Below are positions 59,344 to 64,000 of a DNA stretch of 64,000 nucleotides, piece after piece. Source of the stretch: Bermanella sp. WJH001 (GTDB lineage Bacteria; Pseudomonadota; Gammaproteobacteria; Pseudomonadales; Oceanobacteraceae); assembly GCF_030070105.1 (NCBI RefSeq), contig NZ_JASJOO010000002.1, positions 558,001 to 622,000 on the forward strand, written 5' to 3'. The first letter of the stretch is position 1; each line of letters starts with the position of its first letter. The position numbers and the translations under genes are program-made. The notes beneath the pieces are model-generated. The model worked only from the letters and a program-made list of their open reading frames with translations, did not search any database and had not been told where the DNA came from.

Positions 59344-60561
59344 ATGAACTACATATTGATGGCTATCCCCGTCTTTTTCGTCTTGATCATGCTAGAGCTA
59401 GCTTGGACCACCTATAAAAAGCAAGATGTATATCGTCTTAATGATGCTGTTAACTCCCTAGCAATGGGCATAATGAGCCGCATCACACAAATTCTTTATG
59501 CCGCTGTTCCCTTCTCTTTTTATGTTTATTTCTACGAAGACTTTGCCTTATTTGAATGGCAAAGCAACGTATGGACCTGGCTTGCCGCCTTTGTTTTATA
59601 TGACTTTAGTTATTACTGGGTTCATCGAATTGGCCATACCATGAATATTTCTTGGGCAAGCCATGTAATTCACCATTCAAGTGAGGAATATAATTTAAGT
59701 ACCGCCCTTCGCCAAACCAGTGTGCCCAATGTGATTGGCTGGGTGTTTTATATTCCTCTTGCGTTTATGGGTTTCCCACCAGAAATATTAGTAGCGGTAG
59801 GCTCTTTAAATTTACTGTATCAATTTTGGGTTCACACACAGGCCATTGATCAAATGCCAAGATGGTATGAATTTATATTTGTCACACCTAGCAATCACCG
59901 TGTCCACCATGCAAAAAATAAAATGTATGTCGATAAAAATTTTGGTGGTGTTTTTTTATGGGATCGATTATTTGGCACCTTTCAACCTGAATTAAAAGAA
60001 GAGAAAGTCATTTTTGGTATCAGTACGCAACTGGCTAGCTGGAACCCAGTTTGGGGGAATCTGCATTTTCTCGCGGCATTATGTCAAGATGCTTGGCGTA
60101 CAAAAAGCTGGAAAGATAAATTCACGTTATGGTTTCGTCGTACTGGCTATCGCCCTGCAGATGTCGAAGCAAAATACCCTGTGGTTAAAAGTAACCAAGT
60201 AGTAGATAAGTATGACACCCCATTAACCTTGTCTGCAAAGCTTTATGTCATTGTGCAGTTAACGGTTATTTCCTTGGGAATTTTTGTAATGATGCACAAC
60301 ATAGAAAATTTAGTAATGCATCAACACTTCTCGATTGGACTCACACTCGCATTCGCGCTTTATAGTCTTGGCAAAGTGCAAGAAGGCAATGACAACGCCC
60401 TTCTAACAGAGCTTATGAAATATGGGTTACTCATGATTAATTTAGTTTGGCTAACCACCACTCCAGAATGGTTAAGCTTAACAACCCTTAGCATTGGTGT
60501 GCTTTCTTTAATATGGCTTTATAGTATTCAAAAACACAACAATGAAATGCAAACGGTTTAA
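59344..60561 (+). CDS. Fatty-acid hydroxylase / sterol desaturase family protein
   Basis: Membrane di-iron oxygenase fold. 405 residues. Three histidine clusters are visible: HRIGH at 94-98, HVIHHSSE near 105-112, and NHRVHH near 185. That arrangement fits HX3H, HX2HH, HX2HH, the sterol desaturase/fatty acid hydroxylase superfamily. The C-terminal third adds about three more membrane segments, as in alkylglycerol-monooxygenase-like members. Substrate probably a lipid; not resolved. Confidence 0.85.
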   Translation: MNYILMAIPVFFVLIMLELAWTTYKKQDVYRLNDAVNSLAMGIMSRITQILYAAVPFSFYVYFYEDFALFEWQSNVWTWLAAFVLYDFSYYWVHRIGHTMNISWASHVIHHSSEEYNLSTALRQTSVPNVIGWVFYIPLAFMGFPPEILVAVGSLNLLYQFWVHTQAIDQMPRWYEFIFVTPSNHRVHHAKNKMYVDKNFGGVFLWDRLFGTFQPELKEEKVIFGISTQLASWNPVWGNLHFLAALCQDAWRTKSWKDKFTLWFRRTGYRPADVEAKYPVVKSNQVVDKYDTPLTLSAKLYVIVQLTVISLGIFVMMHNIENLVMHQHFSIGLTLAFALYSLGKVQEGNDNALLTELMKYGLLMINLVWLTTTPEWLSLTTLSIGVLSLIWLYSIQKHNNEMQTV

Positions 60562-60592
60562 ATATTTAAGCGTTCACTGATCATTAGACAAT

Positions 60593-60616
60593 AAAAAAGG
60601 GCCAAGGCCCTTTTTT
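60593..60616. terminator. Bidirectional terminator between the hydroxylase and DUF1302 genes
   Basis: AAAAAAGGGCC-AA-GGCCCTTTTTT: a perfect 11-bp stem with a two-base loop, A-tract and T-tract on either side, so it serves both converging genes. Confidence 0.93.
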
Positions 60617-60633
60617 ATTTGCTTGCACTCAGC

Positions 60634-62418
60634 TTAGAACTGAACACTTAAACTTAACGATGCAAAATCACGATCGGCACTTAAGTTGTAATCACCACCC
60701 ATGTATTGAGTATATGAAATACTGGCACTGTACATAGACTGATAATCCGCTTGTAACGTAAAGCCAACTGATTGCTCACCTTCACGGAAGGCACCACCAG
60801 GTTGTGGCGCAAAGCCTTCCACATCATGGGAAAACGCCAGCGTTGGTTTAAGCGTAATACCCGCAAAGGCATTGTTATATTCACCGACTAAACGGGTGCG
60901 ATAACCCCAAGAGCTTTCAGTAACATAACCTTCATCAGAGCCATCAAAAATGCCTGCACGGCTAAACTTAATCGCATCATCACCTTCATCAAAATCATGT
61001 ACAAAGGTATAACCTGCTTCTGCAATTAGTGTGTAACGGCTTGCACCTAAAAAGCGATCAAAGAACTGCAACATGGTGAACTGAGCTTGGCTCACATCAA
61101 ATAAACGATAGCCTTCGAAGTCAGCACCGTTTGCAGTTGCTGCAACATCTGCAGCAAGTTCAGCAGACGTAGAAAGCCCAGTCAAACCGGCTGTTAGCAA
61201 TTGCGTTGCGTTAATTTGTAACGGTACGTCTTTTTTATGGCTTAGTTCACCCGATACCGCTACCGAACCCACGTTAGTTGAAAAGCTTAAACCGGCAAGC
61301 TGAATGTCTTCTGGATAGGATACATAATAACGAGTATTGGTTTTATTGTTATTGATTGCATCTTGCATGCTGCCTGCATCCGTAACCGATTGCCAATCAG
61401 TGGCTTTGATACCACTGACAACCGGTAAACGGCTGTGAATATTCATGGCATAAAAACCAAACTCTGTATCACCTAAAGCTTCACTCATGTAACGAAACGC
61501 AATACCAAACTGCCCTTCATCTTTGGCCAAACGATTGCCATCTTCATCGCGGTTAAGTGAGTAACCCGCACCTACACGAGTGGCATCATCAAAACTTTCC
61601 AAACCCTCACCCGACAGTACAACCTTGTCACAACCTTCTGGAGCGTAATCGTTAAACGCAAAATAAGTGCCGCAACCTGGAATTACAGTTTCTTGGAATT
61701 CAAGTTGATAGAAGGCTTCCATGGATAAAAATTCGGTCAAACCCACGTTCACGTAAGCCATATTAACGGGTAATAGGCCTTCTTTAATTTCAGCACCTGG
61801 ACGGCGAAACGCATTCACATCAACAGGGTTAATGGAATTTACACCGCCTAAAATAAAAGTACTTTCACCCCAGCTCACCACTTGGCGACCCAAGCGCACA
61901 TCAATGGGTGTATAGCCAATTTCATACATGCCGTAAACATAGGCATCCAATAAAGCCGCGCCAGAGAATTTAGACAGCTCGTTAAAATCTTTATCGTTTA
62001 ATTTTTCGTTTTCAGCAAAGCCATTTGCCGCATGGCCATGGGCCACTTTTGTATCTTCTAACGCAAAGTCGTGCCAGTATTTACCACGAATGAACACACC
62101 GTGATCACCACTGCGTAAATGTAAATCATGACTGCCTTTAATGATTTGAGAGAATGCATCCCCTTTTTCAAAGTTTGCATTACCATCGTTGTTATTACCA
62201 GGCAGTAACAAAGCTTCATCAGGCTCACTCATTCTCCAGCTTGAACCAATGGATAACTGAGAAGAAAAACTGCCCTCTACATCCATAAAAAATTCAACAC
62301 CGTGACTCACGGCACTGGTTAATGTTAAGCCAGAAACAATAGCGGCAATTTCAAATGGTTTGATAATTTTATTTTTTACACTCACAAACACGGCACCTTG
62401 CGTTGATGTATTCATCAA
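60634..62418 (-). CDS. DUF1302 outer-membrane protein
   Basis: 594 residues with a signal peptide (hydrophobic stretch ending near SHGVEF, about residue 42), then a beta-barrel of repeated aromatic strands, with signature segments GRQVVSWGESTFILGGVNSINPVDV and DVRLG typical of DUF1302. The family is often paired with DUF1329 lipoproteins in lipid or aromatic catabolism, probably as an uptake channel. No DUF1329 partner is visible. The last residues (SLSVQF) fit an outer-membrane C-terminal signal. Confidence 0.85.
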   Translation of the reverse strand: MMNTSTQGAVFVSVKNKIIKPFEIAAIVSGLTLTSAVSHGVEFFMDVEGSFSSQLSIGSSWRMSEPDEALLLPGNNNDGNANFEKGDAFSQIIKGSHDLHLRSGDHGVFIRGKYWHDFALEDTKVAHGHAANGFAENEKLNDKDFNELSKFSGAALLDAYVYGMYEIGYTPIDVRLGRQVVSWGESTFILGGVNSINPVDVNAFRRPGAEIKEGLLPVNMAYVNVGLTEFLSMEAFYQLEFQETVIPGCGTYFAFNDYAPEGCDKVVLSGEGLESFDDATRVGAGYSLNRDEDGNRLAKDEGQFGIAFRYMSEALGDTEFGFYAMNIHSRLPVVSGIKATDWQSVTDAGSMQDAINNNKTNTRYYVSYPEDIQLAGLSFSTNVGSVAVSGELSHKKDVPLQINATQLLTAGLTGLSTSAELAADVAATANGADFEGYRLFDVSQAQFTMLQFFDRFLGASRYTLIAEAGYTFVHDFDEGDDAIKFSRAGIFDGSDEGYVTESSWGYRTRLVGEYNNAFAGITLKPTLAFSHDVEGFAPQPGGAFREGEQSVGFTLQADYQSMYSASISYTQYMGGDYNLSADRDFASLSLSVQF

Positions 62419-62551
62419 AATTATTGCCTTGGCCTATTTTGACCAACTGCAAAAACGCGAAGAATACACCAAATGCGCCAAACTGTGTGGGTTATCCGTT
62501 TTTTTTGTGAGCGATGTTAAGAATTGCGCAAGAAATGATTACAAAACAGAC

Positions 62552-62579
62552 AAAAGGCAGCGTGAATTGCTGCCTTTTT
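62552..62579. terminator. Terminator of the FGGY kinase gene
   Basis: AAAAGGCAGC-GTGAATT-GCTGCCTTTT, perfect 10-bp stem with A/T tracts on both sides, 28 bp beyond the kinase stop. Confidence 0.9.
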
Positions 62580-62606
62580 GATCATCTTGTTGTTTTTTAA
62601 AGACCC

Positions 62607-64000
62607 TTAAGCTTTGGGATAACCTGTGATGTCTTTAATTTGTTTGTACAAAGGCTGTAAACGTTTATACATTTTAAGATACACATTTTTATAAAGTTGA
62701 TCGTACAAACGACTCGTTTGAAAGTCTGGCTCAAACACGTCACCAACAGATGTCATAGCATCAATTGCGGCATCGTAATTTTCAAATTTACCTAAACCCA
62801 CCGCCACATTAATGGCTGCACCTAAACCAGAGGTTTCATACGTACTTGGGCGCTCAGCAGGTAAATTAAAAATATTTGCGGTTAATTGCATGGCTGCATC
62901 ACTTTGGCTACCGCCACCACTGATTCGCAACTTTGTGATCTTCACACGACTGCGCTTTTCAATGCGCTCTTTACCTTCGCGTAAACCATAAGCCAAACCT
63001 TCCAGAATTGAGCGATACAAATGGGCACGGGTGTGTACATCACCAAAACCAATAACAGCACCCTTGGCTTCTGGCCCAGGGAATCGTGTGCCCGGTGACC
63101 AATAAGGTTGTAACATCAACCCCATTGAGCCTGCCGGCACTGAATTTACTAGCTCATCAAATAGCACTTCAGGTGCCACACCACGATCATCGGCAATTTG
63201 CTGCTCGCGCAAACCAAATTGTTTTTTAAACCAGCTTACCATCCAAAAACCACGATAAATCATGACTTCTGTATTATAAGCATCCGGAATGGCTGCAGGG
63301 TACGGTGGAATAAACTGCACCGGCTCTACATATTTTTTGGTGGTAGTATTAATGGTTGCGGTGGTGCCATAACTTAAACAGGCCACATGAGGGTCAAGGG
63401 CACCACTACCAATTACTTCGCAGGCCTTATCTGAGGCACATGCAATAACAGGTAAGCCTTCTGGCAAACCTAAATGTTCAGCCGCTTCTTTTGTTAGCGC
63501 ACCTAATGACTCACCGGGTTTAACCAGTTCGGGCAGCATGGTGTCTTTTACGTTGGCTACTTGCCATTTCCAATCACCTTTGCCTGCCCATTTATGCCCT
63601 TTGTAATCAAACGGCAAATAACCAACCGTACAACCGACTGAATCTTTGTATTCGCCGGTTAAGCGATAAGTAAGGTAACCACTTAGCAATAAAAACTTAT
63701 TGGTTTTTTTCCAAATATCCGGCTGGTTTTGCTCTATCCATGCTGCTTGCGCTTTACGCTGAAAGCCTTCTATTACAGGGTTCAATCGCAGCAGTTTAAA
63801 TAACACGCCCCATATTCCGGTAATGGGCTTTTCTATTTCGGCTTGGCGCTGATCTAACCAAATAATCGCTGGGCGAAGTGGCTTGCCTTGCTCATCTAGG
63901 TTAATCATAGTGCCACGCTGAGTGGTTAAACCTAAACCAATCACCTCATTTGGATTCACATCTGTAGATGCCCACAATGCGCCACAGGCTTGTGCCGCAC
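62607..64000 (-). CDS. FGGY-family carbohydrate kinase, 5' end outside window
   Basis: Open to the right edge; about 464 codons are visible and the N-terminal ~60 residues are missing. The FGGY ATPase core is present: LTTQRGTMI, WLDQRQAEI, LTYRLTGEY, CASDKACEVIGSGA, LSYGTTATINTTTKK, and the late phosphate-binding motif RISGGGSQSDAAMQLTANIF. It looks most like the xylulokinase/uncharacterised branch rather than glycerol kinase. No sugar transport or isomerase gene is in view, so the substrate is open. The final strand is followed by a terminator. Confidence 0.85.
   Translation of the reverse strand, partial: AAQACGALWASTDVNPNEVIGLGLTTQRGTMINLDEQGKPLRPAIIWLDQRQAEIEKPITGIWGVLFKLLRLNPVIEGFQRKAQAAWIEQNQPDIWKKTNKFLLLSGYLTYRLTGEYKDSVGCTVGYLPFDYKGHKWAGKGDWKWQVANVKDTMLPELVKPGESLGALTKEAAEHLGLPEGLPVIACASDKACEVIGSGALDPHVACLSYGTTATINTTTKKYVEPVQFIPPYPAAIPDAYNTEVMIYRGFWMVSWFKKQFGLREQQIADDRGVAPEVLFDELVNSVPAGSMGLMLQPYWSPGTRFPGPEAKGAVIGFGDVHTRAHLYRSILEGLAYGLREGKERIEKRSRVKITKLRISGGGSQSDAAMQLTANIFNLPAERPSTYETSGLGAAINVAVGLGKFENYDAAIDAMTSVGDVFEPDFQTSRLYDQLYKNVYLKMYKRLQPLYKQIKDITGYPKA

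Overview
The window is a chromosomal stretch of a marine, oil- and lipid-using type of gammaproteobacterium, most like Oceanospirillales such as Bermanella, Oceanobacter or Oleispira. This placement is inferred from gene content and protein flavour: Pseudomonas-type GltX, DusA and FadBA, a Pseudomonas/Acinetobacter-type isocitrate lyase, malate synthase G, an AlkJ-like GMC oxidoreductase and a DUF1302 outer-membrane protein. No rRNA or tRNA gene is visible to settle it. Both ends cut a gene: gltX on the left and an FGGY sugar kinase on the right.

Layout. 1-7.6 kb is housekeeping: gltX, a membrane EAL protein, dusA, tal, a TerB-like protein, a Rossmann protein and a DUF1289 protein. 7.8-10 kb is glcB. 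Its 3' end and terminator are repeated twice more downstream, bracketing an unknown two-gene membrane module (10.25-12.4 kb). 12.5-22.8 kb is accessory DNA: a secreted protein, umuDC with a consensus LexA box, two integron-type gene cassettes with recognisable attC sites and no visible integrase, an unknown small gene, a recently duplicated AraC-type regulator, an AlkJ-like dehydrogenase and repeat-rich spacer. 23-33 kb holds a diguanylate cyclase, DinG, and a four-gene operon joining GspA/GspB (ExeA/ExeB) to a large lipoprotein and an outer-membrane-like protein. 32.8-35.6 kb is a LysR regulator divergent from aceA. 36-48.5 kb is mostly housekeeping (a ClpS-like protein, a YgjP-like peptidase, topA, fadBA, an Uup-type ABC-F ATPase). 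48.6-64 kb holds an RND efflux pair, a lytic transglycosylase, CheV and EAL/HDOD signalling genes, a fatty-acid-hydroxylase-family protein, a DUF1302 protein and the FGGY kinase.

How the genes fit together. fadBA (beta-oxidation to acetyl-CoA), aceA and glcB (glyoxylate shunt) form a coherent lipid-to-biomass route. A similar AT-rich motif lies upstream of glcB and in the lysR-aceA gap, suggesting joint control by the LysR protein. Several c-di-GMP and chemotaxis proteins (7TMR-EAL, CHASE4-like-GGDEF, EAL-HDOD, CheV) are scattered through the window.

Most interesting. At 15.0-17.5 kb a P-loop (KAP-like) NTPase gene and a DUF1330-type gene sit in tandem as integron cassettes. The 1L box of each attC is exactly complementary to the 7-bp core at the start of its own cassette, which is the expected signature of cassette circularisation. 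The NTPase is a candidate defence gene, and umuDC lies immediately beyond the last attC. Other points are two genes (tal, slt) whose ribosome-binding region lies in a perfect inverted repeat, and a divergent ClpS-like protein with an altered N-degron pocket.
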